Shown here: positions 4,987 through 5,280 of the stretch, in pieces | Layout: every line of letters starts with the position of its first letter | Numbering within the stretch: the first letter of the stretch is position 1 | Origin: Phycisphaerae bacterium | GTDB taxonomy: Bacteria > Planctomycetota > Phycisphaerae > JAAYCJ01 | Reading direction: 5' to 3' | NCBI GenBank assembly: GCA_012514125.1 | Contig: JAAZAW010000341.1 | Span: 1-5,280, forward strand | DNA: 5,280 nt | Program-made: the position numbers and the translations under genes | The notes under the pieces: generated by a model | What the model saw: only the letters and a program-made list of their open reading frames with translations | Databases searched by the model: none | Told to the model about the DNA's origin: nothing

Positions 4987-5280
4987 TTATGCGTAACCGT
5001 CGCCGCCTTTTTTTCTGCCGCCGCGTTCTTTTTCGATCTTCTTCTGGTAGCCGCTCTTGCGATAAGCTTCCAACGCGTCGGGTTCCAGACCCATCGATGA
5101 ACGCACATAGCCGATCAACGGCCTGGTGTCCGTCAAATATGCGTCACGCAGCGTTTCTTCCGCGCGAATAACATCGTTTTGAGCCTGGGCGTCGCGAAGG
5201 GTTTTGCGATCGACCAGCAGGGCTTTGGCATAGCTCTGATGAATCGTGTCGATCGACTGAATCATCTCTTCGAGCTTGGG
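4987..5280 (-). CDS. Unrecognised protein, C-terminal 97 residues (5' part beyond the window)
   Basis: The frame is open to the right edge (codons for PKLEE precede the ATG at 5265) and ends at TAA (4989-4987). The ATG at 5265 has no spaced ribosome site, so it is probably internal. The visible part looks mostly alpha-helical and charged, with a heptad-like stretch around IDTIHQSYAKALLVDRKTL and AEETLRDAYL. It ends in a basic, glycine-rich tail including KKIEKERGGRKKGGDGYA. There is no signal peptide, membrane helix, cysteine or known catalytic motif in this part. The codon and base composition match the other genes of the window, and a strong terminator follows, so the gene appears real. I do not recognise the family; the tail could bind nucleic acid or be a flexible linker, which is only a guess. 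Confidence 0.75.
   Translation of the reverse strand, partial: PKLEEMIQSIDTIHQSYAKALLVDRKTLRDAQAQNDVIRAEETLRDAYLTDTRPLIGYVRSSMGLEPDALEAYRKSGYQKKIEKERGGRKKGGDGYA

Overview
The window reads as bacterial chromosome: dense, intron-free genes with Shine-Dalgarno sites, rho-independent terminators and sigma70-type promoters. The coding parts have moderate GC. The gene-free stretch from about 4070 to 4930 is clearly richer in A+T. The inositol-phosphate synthase, an adenylation-ACP-acyltransferase fusion and degenerate GCCAAGAY intergenic repeats would fit a planctomycete-like environmental lineage. That placement is a low-confidence impression, not something the sequence proves.

Layout. Positions 1-1601 (+) hold the 3' part of a three-module lipid enzyme: the C-terminal part of an acyl-activating (AMP-forming) domain, an acyl carrier protein domain, and a PlsC-type glycerolipid acyltransferase. 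Four bases later, at 1606-2892 (+), comes a complete MFS transporter of the UMF1/Atg22-like family, almost certainly in the same operon. Converging on it is a complete myo-inositol-1-phosphate synthase (2918-4069, -). The UUCG-capped terminator of that gene lies inside the last codons of the transporter gene. Upstream of the synthase (4070-4300) are a promoter and a leader of about 165 nt with mutually exclusive hairpins. Next, on the plus strand, come a promoter, a run of about 76 nt and a strong terminator with no coding sequence (4389-4499), read here as a candidate small RNA. Positions 4500-4925 contain no convincing gene, only short degenerate repeats. A near-perfect bidirectional-looking terminator (4929-4968) precedes the 3' end of an unrecognised gene (4987-5280, -).

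Functionally, the three recognised genes all fit membrane-lipid metabolism. The fusion could activate fatty acids, carry them on its own ACP and pass them to a lysolipid or similar acceptor. The transporter could move a substrate linked to that work, which recalls the Aas/LplT pair of enterobacteria. The inositol phosphate synthase makes the head-group precursor of inositol lipids. This link is inferred from gene order and families. The most interesting unexplained items are the leader of the inositol synthase gene and the orphan plus-strand promoter-terminator unit.
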